The notes under the pieces: model-generated
Told to the model about the DNA's origin: nothing
The model's database searches: none
What the model saw: the letters and a program-made list of their open reading frames with translations, nothing else
In this document: positions 54,739 through 64,000 of the stretch, in pieces
Numbering within the stretch: the first letter of the stretch is position 1
Layout: each line of letters opens with the position of its first letter
Assembly (NCBI GenBank): GCA_038380435.1
Contig: JAWZYU010000019.1
Span: 20,919,801 to 20,983,800 of the forward strand
Reading direction: 5' to 3'
DNA length: 64,000 nt
DNA from: Ryuthela nishihirai
Taxonomy: Eukaryota > Arthropoda > Arachnida > Araneae > Heptathelidae
Position numbers and translations under genes: made by a program

Positions 54739-56517
54739 TTAATGAGATGGTTGAGGCTTGTGGAGTGTTAACAATTTGTTAATGTCGGGTTCCAATTTCG
54801 TTAACATCAATCGCAGATCGCCACGTTCAGTGATGTGTAGTCTGTTCCTCTTCTTTGACAGTAAATTAGCTACTGCACTGAATCCACGCTCAGCCATATA
54901 GGACGAAGGAAATGCGATTAAAAACTTCTGTCCTACTGCCCACAATCCAGGGTAGAGAACTGGTATTGATTTTTGAAGCCAGAACTCTTGGTATCCACGT
55001 TTCAATTTTACTTTGAGTACTTCGTTAGTCGTGAGTTCTAAGAGTTCCTCTTCCAAATTTGATGATTCTTCAGTATCTGTGTTTGCGAAAGGATCTAAAA
55101 CCCAACTCGGTATATTCATGTTTAAAATATCTTGGAAACGCTCCGTAAAATCAACATGAAGAACTTCCAAGTGTTGGCAGTAAGTAAGTAAATCTTCCGG
55201 TTTTGCAGAGACTGCTGATAATGTGGGAAAGTGGTTGTATTCACCTCTACCTCGATTTCGTTTGAATAGAAGAAGTTTTCCCGCAAAAGCAGCTATGACG
55301 TTTTTTGTTTTAATTAAATTCAACTCATCACCTTGCAATTGTAAATTAACTTGATTAAATATTTTAAACAGGTCTGTCAAATAAGCGATGTCATTTTTTG
55401 ACGTAATCAGGTTTTCGCGCAATTTTTCGTCTCTATCTTCAAGAAAGTCCAGTACTGAGTCAAATAGATTGAAAAAACGATTCAGACAAACACCTTTAGA
55501 GAGCCAACGTACTTCTGTGTGCAGCAGCAAGCGATTGTAATCTTCATCATTTTCATTACAAAGCTTACCAAATAATCGGTCATTCAATGAATTGCTTCTA
55601 ATCTTATTGATTGCTTTAATAACGTAATGGAGCGACGTATGCAGACGTTCATTCAAATTTTTTGCAACCAAATGCTGACGATGAATAATACAATGTACAG
55701 CGAGTAAATTTGGTACTGCTTGTTTCAAATGCGCTATGAAACCCTTATGACGCCCTGTCATTGCTGGAGTACCATCAGTAACAGCAGACAAAATATTGCA
55801 AATAGGAATTTCTTTCTCTTGAAAAAACTTTTGCATGGTATTAAATATAGATTCTCCTTTTGTATCAGATTCCAAATTTTTATCAAATAATAACTCTTCA
55901 TGAATTTTTTCTTCTTTTATAAATCGTACGTATGATAAGAATAGAGCTTCGTTATTTGGTAGTGTTGATTCATCGAGTTGAATGGAAAATTTGCAAGTCT
56001 TTAAGTAATCACATAATGATATTTCAACGTCTTTTGCCATTTCATCTATTCTTCTTTGCACTGAATTATTACTGAGAGGAATTTTTTTGATGATATCTGA
56101 CGGTGTCTTATGATGAAGAACAGTTTTTAATATCTCTTTGACTGCCGGCAAAATTAATTCCTCGCCAATTGAGTGTGGTTTTCCTGCTTTTGCGATTAAC
56201 AGTGAAACGTTATATGAGGCTCGTAGTCCATCATCATCTTGTTTAGAAGACGACGCTAAAAGGTTTGACATAGTTGGCTGTTTTAAATATTGCTTTTCCA
56301 GTTCTTGAAAATAAGATAAATCTTTGTTCTTCTTATCAGCATGCATTTTATTTAAATGCTCTTGCAGCCTAGAAGGTTTCATAACTTCATTTGAAAAAAC
56401 TTTTCGGCAAATTAAGCACATAGGTAATGATTGGTTTGTAGGAGAGTACGTAAATCCATATTTCAAATACTCAATACTGTACTGCCGGCATTTCTTTTTA
56501 GATGTAGATTCAGACAT
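54739..56517 (-). CDS. hAT transposase (ZBED5/SCAND3-like), open frame, 592 aa
   Basis: I start at ATG 56517; the frame extends two codons upstream only to a TTG. An N-terminal BED-type zinc finger has CLIC (C34, C37) and HLNKMH (H54, H59). The catalytic RNase H-like domain shows SIQLDEST (D182) and VTDGTPAMTG (D248). A TEVRWLSKG block follows, typical of this hAT branch. The C-terminal dimerisation part reads YPGLWAVGQKFLIAFPSSYM, then AERGFSAVANLLSKKRNRL with E543 as the likely third catalytic residue. In Hermes the triad is at nearly the same positions. There is no stop or frameshift, which is exceptional in this window. It would cut and paste elements with matching ends. Domesticated relatives exist in vertebrates, but TIR-like ends here favour a transposon gene. 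Confidence 0.92.
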   Translation of the reverse strand: MSESTSKKKCRQYSIEYLKYGFTYSPTNQSLPMCLICRKVFSNEVMKPSRLQEHLNKMHADKKNKDLSYFQELEKQYLKQPTMSNLLASSSKQDDDGLRASYNVSLLIAKAGKPHSIGEELILPAVKEILKTVLHHKTPSDIIKKIPLSNNSVQRRIDEMAKDVEISLCDYLKTCKFSIQLDESTLPNNEALFLSYVRFIKEEKIHEELLFDKNLESDTKGESIFNTMQKFFQEKEIPICNILSAVTDGTPAMTGRHKGFIAHLKQAVPNLLAVHCIIHRQHLVAKNLNERLHTSLHYVIKAINKIRSNSLNDRLFGKLCNENDEDYNRLLLHTEVRWLSKGVCLNRFFNLFDSVLDFLEDRDEKLRENLITSKNDIAYLTDLFKIFNQVNLQLQGDELNLIKTKNVIAAFAGKLLLFKRNRGRGEYNHFPTLSAVSAKPEDLLTYCQHLEVLHVDFTERFQDILNMNIPSWVLDPFANTDTEESSNLEEELLELTTNEVLKVKLKRGYQEFWLQKSIPVLYPGLWAVGQKFLIAFPSSYMAERGFSAVANLLSKKRNRLHITERGDLRLMLTKLEPDINKLLTLHKPQPSH

Positions 56518-57029
56518 TTTCAAATACAGATTAACTTCTCAACAGATTTATAGATAGTTATAAAAATAATGTTTATAATGACTTCTAACACTTATCACTC
56601 ACGACTATTTATCACGGCGAAGCACATAAAAATAATAAAACATTCCTAGAGCTATCGCTTTTATAGATTTGATTTTGTGCACGCATTAACTTGTATGTGT
56701 GCGATGCCGGCGCACTTGCTCCGTAAACAAGTCATTTTAAGCTCCCATATTCTTGTCGAAACATGTTAAATTGCATGAACCGCGTGTTTGCCTACCAACT
56801 TGCAAGGACTTGTCACCGTCAATCTATTCTAAACTAAAACAAATTAGGTATAGGTATACCTAATGCTAGTTTAAAAATGCTTATTAACGCGATAACAATA
56901 AGATAATTTACATAGCTAGATAAAATATTTATTCATGAAAACAGATAATTTCAAAGTATTTTATTATATTAAAAAAATAATTATAAAAAGAAATATTAAA
57001 TATAATAAATTTATTATTATTATATTATT
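56518..57029. other. hAT element 5' region, non-coding
   Basis: AT-rich, presumably the leader and promoter of the transposase; (TTA)n near 57008-57030. Confidence 0.5.
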
Positions 57030-57520
57030 ATTGCATCAAGGTTGATTTGCCTATCAGGACGGACACACATGTCCAACATAATAAGCCTGATATAGTAGTG
57101 CATGTTAAGGTATTGAATGAGATTACAATTATTGAAGTAGGAATAATATCTCAGGATAACCTGCAGACAGTAGAGGTTGAAAAGAAGAGGAAGTATGATC
57201 TGCTGGCTAATGTGTTGAGCCTAATTCACAAGTGTAATGTTAATATTATACCTTATGTTCTGACGTGGGATAGTATTGTAACTACATACCATAAAGCATA
57301 CTCAAAGCGACTTGGAGTGGGAAAACATATTGAAGCTTATATCCAATCTGTGATCTTGAAGAGAACTTTTGAGAGCATCTCAGTCGACTTCAGATGTACC
57401 AGTACGCTAGTAGGCGGTAGCAGGGAACTTATTGTCCAAGCTGCAGTTGAAAAGCTGTACATGACGGATGAGGTAGTGGATGACCAGAATCACCAGGAAG
57501 ACACCACAGAATAGAAGAGA
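57030..57520 (+). pseudogene. C-terminal endonuclease segment of a REL-type LINE
   Basis: The plus strand is open for about 155 codons: IRTDTHVQHNKPDIVVHVKV, EITIIEVGIISQDNLQ, VEKKRKYDLLANVLSLIHKC, NVNIIPYVLTWDSIVTTYHK, ending EVVDDQNHQEDTTE with a TAG. KPDIVV, 10-12 residues, then IIEV and a K-rich KY helix is the pattern of the restriction-like endonuclease at the C-terminus of R2/NeSL-type LINEs. No ATG begins it and the reverse transcriptase is missing, so it is a 5'-truncated insertion. It sits inside the hAT element, on the opposite strand to the transposase. Alternative: part of another LINE with the same tail. Confidence 0.6.
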
Positions 57521-57681
57521 TAAAAAAGTTGTCACAGAAAATTCCATTAAATTTATTTATTTATTTGACCGCCCCTCTTGACTGCCTCAACGCCCCCCAT
57601 TTTCCTCCTGATCCGCTACCGTCCTCATGGAAGGCTCCAGCGCCCACTGGGGGGCGGTATCGCCCCCGTTCGGAATCTATG

Positions 57682-57988
57682 GGTTAGGCAAAGGAGTTTG
57701 CAACCTCCTTTAAGCAGCATATTGTGCAGAGAGAGACTGCGTTGGTTTGACCATGTTGCCCTTATGAATAATTATAGATGGCGAATAGGGTTATGAACAC
57801 TGTGCCTCAAGGCTTCAGAAAGAGGGGGAGTCCTAGGATGCGGTGGGCAGACAATGTCAAACAGGACCTTATTAGAATTGGTGTGCAGTGGTCAGATGCT
57901 GTAATGTAGCTCAGGAAAGACTTGCTTGGAGAACTAAATTGCATGGTCTGGTTGGACCTCCGTAGCCCACGGCTGCTTGAGGATGATA
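57682..57988 (+). pseudogene. LINE 3' end, 5'-truncated
   Basis: Starts exactly at the hAT end with GTTAGGCAAAGGAGTTTGCA. It reads CREDCVGLTMLPL-type broken frames corresponding to the WFGHV segment, then RSPRMRWADNVKQDLIRIGV (about 57827). It ends CCCACGGCTGCTTGAGGATG and a degenerate (GAT)n. It is closest to 53970-54435. Confidence 0.88.
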
Positions 57989-57997
57989 ATGATGATA

Positions 57998-58172
57998 ATA
58001 ATCCCCTCAAACAGCTGCTTGCCACAGAGGTCTGATTGGAGCCTGTCATTTTATATGCCATAGTAGAAGGTCTGAGAGGATGGCAGGACCTCAGCAGAAA
58101 AACTACACATACATCCATGCCTTACCCGTGTCTCGAACCCAGGTCCCTTAAATCAGTAATCAGTAGCCAAGC
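57998..58172 (-). mobile_element. SINE-B, near full length
   Basis: CCCCTCAAACAGCTGCTTGC to AATCAGTAGCCAAGCGC. It meets the LINE tail end to end. Confidence 0.93.
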
Positions 58173-58257
58173 GCAGAATCAAAAATATAAAAATTGTCTA
58201 TATGGTAGGACTACTTAAGCTGACGTCATAAATATGGTCCACTGGCTTTCTGTTATA

Positions 58258-58530
58258 GTAGGTGTTGGCTAAATGACTAGGACACAAGGACCCCAAGGTA
58301 CTCAGATATATATGGTCAGGTCTCAAGGACTCCAAGGTGCTCAGAGAAGGTCGGGGGATAGGAATCCACAGTAAGATATATGGGAGGCTCTCGTCAAGGT
58401 TATTCAACGTGTCTTAAATAGAGCAAAAATATCTTGACCAGGATGGTTCTCTTGCACACGGGATCACAGTTTAAATTCTCATTGGATGGACGATGACTTT
58501 CCATGCTTATTGGGCATAAGAAGACGAGAT
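58258..58530 (-). mobile_element. SINE-A, 3' part to core, diverged
   Basis: GGCTAAATGACTAGGACACAAGGACC-type text (in two overlapping, partly duplicated pieces), AGAGAAGGTCGGGGGATAGG, and TCAAGGTTATTCAACGTG. Confidence 0.78.
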
Positions 58531-60478
58531 CAGAAAACATAGTTCAGTCTACTACACGTACAGAGAATACTCCTAAACTGTTTAAAAAGTTTTTCCTATT
58601 TTAAATTGTTTAAATTTTATTCGCAAAACTTCGGTGGTTTATCTTACCATAAACTAAGAAAACGAAAGAAATTTACCGTGCGCTGTTACTATGCAATTGT
58701 TTGCCGTAAGCAGAGACAGAAAGATGGTAATCGAGAAGAAGATGGGAACATATACAAAAGATTTAACCATTTTTTAGGAACATGTTTTTAAATCAAAACA
58801 TTTTAACCATCACACTCAAAGCAATCTTTCAGCTTTAAAATCTTTTAACCATAAACTTTAAAAAAAAAAACATTTCAACACACTTTAAGACGGAAAGACT
58901 TTTTCAAGACTTTTTACCTGAGGGCAAAATCTCTACTTGAGCCAATTAGTCGATCGATTTATATCCAGAGAAGATTCGCATTGTGGGAAAAACTTTTCAC
59001 AATACTTTGATCGAGTTATAACCAAATAACGCGTGTTATAGAAAAAAATGACTGTATTTATATTTTAGTTCATGGTCTGCATCATTTCTGAGAAGGAAAC
59101 TTCAAGGGATCAAAGGACAGGCTTGCCGAGCACCAGATACATTATATTGACAAAAGCAACCGGCAACGCTCATGTTATGTGAATGGAAAGATACATTCAA
59201 AGCTCTTTAACTTTGTAAATAAGCTTTTTTTCCGGGAAAATGTCACTAGAGATCAATTGAAGTTCTCGCTCATATCTCTCTAAATTTCCATTTTTAACAA
59301 TATTCGCTTAATATTTGGTGAAAATTGAAAAAAACTTTACAAAAATCTTCAAATATTATATTTATGTTAAGAAATAATTTGTTATAACACTTGTGCTTTA
59401 TTCTTTGACGTAAATTTTCATGTCTAGCAAAAGTTAAGTTAAATGTTTCAGTTTCCATAATTCTTTAAATTGTAAACGAATATTACGGAAAATAGATATT
59501 TAGAGAGGTTTGAGAAATCTGAAATGACATTTTCTCATAAAAAAAACTTACTATTTAAAATTAGGGAGCTTTGAATGCGGATTTCCATTCACATAACGTG
59601 GAAGTGTTCGGTTATTTGTCGCAATGCGGTGGGCATTCAAAAGATTTTTGACACGTGTCTGCAGATTTAAAGTCGTTCCTCTGAAGTAAACATGGTACAA
59701 CTTGTTTGAAATCTTGTCTAAACTTGTCAATACGTGTTATAATCAAAGGCTGTAATCATCATTTCTCTCTTCGCTGGCGGCACATAAAGTTCGCTCTGCG
59801 AAATCTGATGAGCCTACTAAAGATAGTGAAAGATTTTACATTTTCATAAGGATGCAGCTTCGGGCTATTTTTAGTTAAATAAATACAATTAATTCAATTG
59901 ATAAATACTAAATAGATAAAAAAAAATTGGTTTCATGAATATTTTAATGTTTAGTGTTTTAAGAAATTAGATGGGTGCTCTGGATATACAGAGATCGTAT
60001 TTTCAGGTCGATCTCTAAAATAATTCTTGTCCATCACTGATAAATTAATATGCTTCTAGGGAAACTCTTTATTTCATTTTTTAGATTATTAAATGAAATT
60101 GCGATTGAAAACTACCAAAATTTTAAAACTGAGAAAGGAAGGCATTCCAGCGTTTCTTCATTTCAGTGAACACTCTCACTGCAACAAAAGTTTAAAAACA
60201 TCAGCGCAGATATCACGGTTCCAGTAATTCAGATGAACCAAGGCCCGGTGTTCGACACATAGTTTTTTTAATGTTTCTTTATTACTTATTGTGAGTATCC
60301 TTTGATAGTCAGTGGACAAAAGAGGGAGCCTCGCTGCTTTTTATTTTCTTAAAAAGAAAGGATGGCTTAACGATGATTTGCATGAGGCCAAGCTTCAACT
60401 TGCTATGTTATTGTTTAAAGACTACAAAAGTTTAGAAAACGAATATGGTAGCGCCACAACTTATTTTGTTAATTAATA
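58531..60478. other. 1.9 kb without recognised gene
   Basis: AT-rich. A 61-codon plus frame at 58606-58791 has no motif. Contains one copy of a dispersed repeat at 59927-60075. Confidence 0.4.
59927..60075 (+). repeat. Dispersed direct repeat, copy 1 (partner 62731-62881)
   Basis: TTGGTTTCATGAATATTTTA to CATCACTGATAAATTAATAT and slightly beyond. It differs from the partner at about ten sites. No terminal repeats seen. Confidence 0.9.
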
Positions 60479-60675
60479 AATACCCCCTCAAGCAGCTGCT
60501 TGCCACAGAGGTCTGACAGGAGCCTGTCAGTTTATACGCCAAAGTAGAAGATCTGAGAGGATGGCAGGACCTCAGCAGAAAACAACACGAACATCCATGC
60601 CTTACCCGGGGCTCGAACCCAGGTCCCGTAGATCAGTAGCCATGCACGCTAACCACTCGGCCACGGGACGGCTGT
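60479..60675 (-). mobile_element. SINE-B, full length, young
   Basis: TACCCCCTCAAGCAGCTGCT to CCACTCGGCCACGGGACGGC, both boxes intact. No clear TSD. Confidence 0.95.
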
Positions 60676-61398
60676 TTATTTATTTTTTTTTACGTGCTTG
60701 AAATAAAATCGCAAGCATTTCGTGATTCTGACACTTCGAATTAATATTGCAACACACGTAAAGTTGAAAATAACCACTGGTAGACAGACACATCGACAGT
60801 TGTTTTTTACAGCTGAAGGGAAATTAATAGAAATGCTTCATAATTGTAATAAAGGCCCACTTACCAATGCGATAAGAATTCCTTGAAAGCGAAGTTTCCT
60901 CTTCGAAATCACTGGTCTCTCAACATCCACTGCTTTGCTATCCTTCATTCCCTCTCACACAACATCTGTTCTTCAGCATCCAGCGAGTATCACCCATCGC
61001 ATTAAACAGACGGAGGTTTTTTTTTTCTGAATGAACCAAAAGAATCATCTTCTCCAGGACCTCTTCGCAGCTGTTAGCCATTTCGAGTTATCTGTACTTT
61101 TTCCCCCTTACTCTTTTTTTTTTCTGTACGCTTCTGAGCACCGACGATATCGGAAACAGGAATGCACGGACTCGCATCCTTAGCCGAGTTTTGACACGCC
61201 TGCTCAAATCGGTTGTACCAAGTGTGGCAAACATGAGACTACACAAAGAAACATCAAAGTTATCGTTAATCTTTTAACTCCCACGTTCGGTGCAGTCAGT
61301 GATACATGCCACACCAGTTTAGTCGAGTCTTTGCTCTTATTCTTCAATTGTAAATGTCTTTTCCATGAAACGTATTGAAATAACTTCAGCTACTAGAG
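60676..61398. other. No recognised gene
   Basis: Moderately AT-rich; no ORF above 60 codons. Pyrimidine-rich runs at about 60960 and 61100. Confidence 0.4.
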
Positions 61399-61410
61399 TG
61401 AAAGGAAGGG

Positions 61411-61794
61411 TTGGGTTGTTTTACCTCTGAGCGGCGCTTTTTTGCACACCATGGGCTAAATGGCCAGGTCACATGGACCCCGAAGGCTCAGAGAAGGTTG
61501 GGGGAGGGGACCCACTGAAGCAGCTGTTGGGAGACAGATGGTAGAGTCCCGTCAAGGCCATCCAGAGTGTTCTTTAACATGCACAGGGTATGGCTCTCCC
61601 GCACACGGGGCCACGGCTTAACGTCCCATCCGACGGACGGCGGCCTTTTCAAGCCCTTCGGTGTCCCCTACTGACCGTGCGCAGGGCGGGGAATTTTGCG
61701 AAAATAAATCTCAACGCTGACATAGCTGGGACTCGAACCTGGGAACTACAGATTACGAGCCTGGCGCGCTACCGACTGAGCCACCCCCGCCCCC
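61411..61794 (-). mobile_element. SINE-A, full length, young, 12-bp TSD
   Basis: TTGGGTTGTTTTACC to the head end CACCCCCGCCCC. TGAAAGGAAGGG at 61399-61410 and 61795-61806. Confidence 0.97.
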
Positions 61795-61806
61795 TGAAAG
61801 GAAGGG

Positions 61807-62110
61807 AGTTGGTTTACTCGGTTTAGTCGGTAGCGAGCTAAACTCGCAATCTGCATTTCCCAGGTACGGGTCCCAATTGTGTAGCGTTATTTTAGCCAAT
61901 CTCTTCTAGTCTTAGGTCAGAAAGGGAACGCCGATGGGCATGGAAAGGCACCGTCCGTCATATGGGACGTAAAGCCGTTGATCCGTGTGGAGGATAATCA
62001 TATTTTGTGCACATTAAAAACCATGTTATATGACATTAATAAGAGACTATCATCTGTCTGCTAACAGCTATTCAGTGGATCCCTTTACCCCAACCTTCTC
62101 TGAGCACTTG
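61807..62110 (+). mobile_element. Older SINE-A, first part
   Basis: Head GTTTAGTCGGTAGCGAGCTA and AGGTACGGGTCCC, then a diverged body to TTCTCTGAGCACTTG, where a second SINE-A interrupts it. It resumes at 62509 and ends near 62578 (GTTCGGAGGTGAAACATCCC). Confidence 0.9.
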
Positions 62111-62494
62111 AGGGACGTGGGTGGCTCAGTCGGTAGCGCGCTAGGCTCGTAATCTGTAGTTCCCAGGTTCGAGTCCCAGCTGGGTGAGCGTTGAGATTTA
62201 TCTCCGCAAAATTCCCCGCCCTGCCCACGGTCAGTAGGGGACACCGATGGGCTTGGAAAGTCCACCGTCCGTCGGATGGGATGTTAAGTCTTGGCCCCGT
62301 GTACGGAGAGCCATACCCTGTGCACGATAAAGAACACGCTGGATGGCCTTGACGGGAGGCTACCATCTGTCTCCCAACAGCTCTTCCAGTGGGTTCCTTC
62401 CCTCAACTTTCTCTGAGCCTTCGGGGTCCATGTGACCTGGCCATTTAGCCCATGGTGTGCAAAAATGTGCCGCTCAGAGGTAAAACAACCCAAC
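62111..62494 (+). mobile_element. Young SINE-A nested in an older SINE-A, 14-bp TSD
   Basis: Complete near-consensus copy, AGGGACGTGGGTGGCTCAGT to AAAACAACCCAAC. TCTCTGAGCACTTG, itself part of the older SINE body, is at 62097-62110 and 62495-62508. Confidence 0.97.
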
Positions 62495-62508
62495 TCTCTG
62501 AGCACTTG

Positions 62509-62578
62509 GGTCCTTATGACTGGCCATTTAGCCCATTGTGCGAAAAAAAGTGCCGTTCGGAGGTGAAACATCCCACTT
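62509..62578 (+). mobile_element. Older SINE-A, 3' end
   Basis: Continuation of 61807-62110 beyond the nested copy: GGTCCTTATGACTGGCC to GGTGAAACATCCCA. A short G run follows at 62628. Confidence 0.9.
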
Positions 62579-62730
62579 TGAGTGAACCATATTGATGCTT
62601 TACGTAACTGGTGCACTCAAGGAAGATGGGGGGGGGGTCAGCAACAGTTTATTTGCTCCCTTCACGAAATCAGAAATATGAATAAAAGCTTAGATCACGT
62701 TAATGTATTGAGGACTGAAGATGTATTCAT

Positions 62731-62881
62731 TTGGTTTCATGAATATTTTAATGTTTAGTGTTTTAAGAAATTAGATGGGTGCTCTGAATATACAGAGGTC
62801 GTATTTTCAGGTCGATCTCTAAAATAATACTTGCCCATCACTGATGAATTAATATGCTTCAATGGAAATTCTAGTATTTCA
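62731..62881 (+). repeat. Dispersed direct repeat, copy 2 (partner 59927-60075)
   Basis: Same orientation, 2.8 kb from copy 1. Similarity ends near CTAGTATTTCA. Confidence 0.9.
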
Positions 62882-63575
62882 TGGCGTCAAAATAGAGAGA
62901 GCTTCGTATTAACCTCAGAGTTCATAATATGAGAAGGTTGCCACCCAAATAATGCAATGCCCATAACTTAATTCATCATACATTCAATAGAGAACTCTCG
63001 ATTATGGGACCAGTGATGACAATTTACATGTAAGAAAACAAGCTAGACAAAGAAAAAATGCTTATTGGCATATAAAATCTAGCTTTTTTTTTTTCATGCT
63101 TGAAAAAGCAACATTTTTTTTTTTAGATTGTAACTTTTATTGCGTAATGAAGTCTATATTCGAATTTTGAGCAGGGAAAATTCTTCTATGTTGTAAATTG
63201 AAGCATGATTTAAAAGCAAAATATGATAAAAAAAAGATTGAATAGTAATCTAAATGAAATCTTTCCCGAATAAAGTATGTATTCATCGTCCATTTTACCA
63301 TTGCCAGGTTTGTCCACTGCACTTGATGCAAATAAACTATTCCAAAAGAGTAACCTAAAGATATAATGTAGGTTGCAATAAATTTATGCAAAATCATTGT
63401 GAAACATAATCGTAAACCAAAAGAAAAACAAACACGGTTACGGTTGCATGCTTTATTAAAGCTCAATCTTCCTATCCTCCTTACTCCGATCGCTTTAATC
63501 GGCCTGCCCTTTTAAACGTAGCTAACACCTAATGGGATCAGAGACAGTATTTCGCAGGAATCAAACACTGCATAT
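62882..63575. other. No recognised gene
   Basis: A 109-codon minus frame at 63137-63466 is AT-driven, Phe/Ser-rich and without a known domain. I do not call it. Confidence 0.35.
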
Positions 63576-64000
63576 AAACTGAATGGACAAATTATTACAT
63601 ACGACTACCTAATAACCTGTTGATCCACCTTTTGCCCTCACAATAGCAGCCAGACATCTTGTTAATGACTCAATGAGGTGTTGAAAACACGGAGATGGTA
63701 TTGCCGCCGATCAAGCTAGGATCGCCTGTCGTAAAGCATCCAGAGTTGCCGGTGGGGATTGGCGGGCTCGAGCAGATATTTCCGATTCATCCCACAAATT
63801 CCCAATAGGGTTGAGGTCCGGGGATCGAGGGGCCCATTAGATTGTCGTAAACTCACTTGAATGTTCCTGGAGGCAATTGCCTGGATCGCCACTCGGGAAG
63901 TATGAGATGTGGCGTTGTCCTGTTGAAAGATGGCGTCATGGTGCAGAAAGAGAATCGTTACAAACAGGTGTAGATGGTTGGCAAGGATGTTCACATATCT
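63576..64000 (-). pseudogene. Tc1-like transposase C-terminal half, continuing past the window
   Basis: The minus strand reads NILANHLHLF, then DAIFQQDNATSHTSRVAIQA with the second catalytic D, and, after a frame change, PRSPDLNPIGNLWDESE. The expected NPIEN has become NPIGN, so the catalytic glutamate is lost. The element end is near TGGACAAATTATTACATACG (63584). The N-terminal half lies beyond position 64000. Confidence 0.85.

Larger units (their letters stand above)
54448..57681 (-). mobile_element. hAT element, 3.2 kb
   Basis: The left end CAGTGATTCCCAACCTTTTC and right end GTTCGGAATCTATG form an imperfect inverted pair, and CGCCCCC-rich subterminal tracts occur inside both ends, as in hAT elements. 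The flanking 8-mers CCCTAGTG and GTTAGGCA do not match, so the TSD has been lost by rearrangement or the right end is not the original one. It contains the transposase gene and a foreign LINE tail. Confidence 0.8.

Noticed and set aside
54448..57681. Clean hAT insertion into the LINE whose ends lie on both sides
   Set aside because: The left LINE piece already includes its 3' end and the right piece starts at a different point; flanking 8-mers do not match, so a simple insertion does not explain the layout.

Overview
This is a repeat-dense, AT-rich window of a eukaryotic nuclear genome, almost certainly from an animal. The sequence contains tRNA-derived SINEs with target-site duplications, APE-type LINE pieces, many Tc1/mariner-like transposases, hAT elements and MITEs, minisatellites, and one long ORF with an AATAAA signal. 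The transposase types and the two SINE families fit an arthropod, possibly an arachnid, but I cannot fix the taxon. No bacterial, organellar or viral segment is evident. True tRNA or rRNA genes and CRISPR arrays were not found.

Two SINE families make up much of the window. SINE-A is about 385 bp. It has a tRNA-Met-like head (A box TGGCTCAGTCGG, B box GGTTCGAGTCC), a long body with the core GGGACGTTAAGCCGTGGCCC, and a 3' end of AAAACAACCCAACCC. About 35 copies or pieces occur on both strands, and at least ten have target-site duplications of 8-14 bp. SINE-B is about 190 bp. It has a second tRNA-like head (A box TGGCCGAGTGGT, B box GGTTCGAGCCC) and ends in a palindromic CAAGCAGCTGCTTG followed by AGGGGGTATTTA. 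About 13 copies are present.

Layout: 1-11.3 kb holds SINE-A copies, a decayed LINE (1.3-3.4 kb, minus), a 38-bp minisatellite (5.5-5.9 kb) and a pair of perfect hairpins (7.8 kb). 11.9-16.3 kb holds a pogo/Tigger-type transposase tail, a 1.9-kb array of about 30 monomers of roughly 62 bp with a 257-bp higher-order period, and a 1.57-kb foldback-like inverted repeat. 16.3-40.5 kb is SINEs, Tc1-like fragments, a hAT MITE and long stretches with no recognisable gene. 40.5-46.2 kb holds three autonomous-type elements in decay (a DDE transposase interrupted by a palindromic MITE, an EN+RT LINE, a Tc1 element with terminal repeats) and a SINE-A/MITE chimera. 46.5-48.5 kb contains MITEs and nested SINEs.

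The only convincing host-type gene is at 48818-51424 (+): an uninterrupted 868-codon ORF with an acidic, serine-rich N-terminal two thirds and a lysine-rich basic C-terminal third, followed by AATAAA 310 bp downstream. 52.3-58.2 kb is another transposon nest: LINE ends, a nearly intact DD34E Tc1 element, and a 3.2-kb hAT element whose 592-codon transposase is fully open. A restriction-like-endonuclease LINE tail sits inside the hAT element. 58.2-64 kb is mostly non-coding, with SINEs (one nested in another), a duplicated 140-bp segment, and a Tc1 element running off the right edge.

The features do not form a pathway. They record successive insertions into an intergenic or intronic region around one unrecognised gene. 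The observations most worth following are the SINE-A/palindromic-MITE chimera present twice, the foldback-like element, the TIR-like satellite with higher-order structure, the open hAT transposase, and the bipolar acidic/basic protein.
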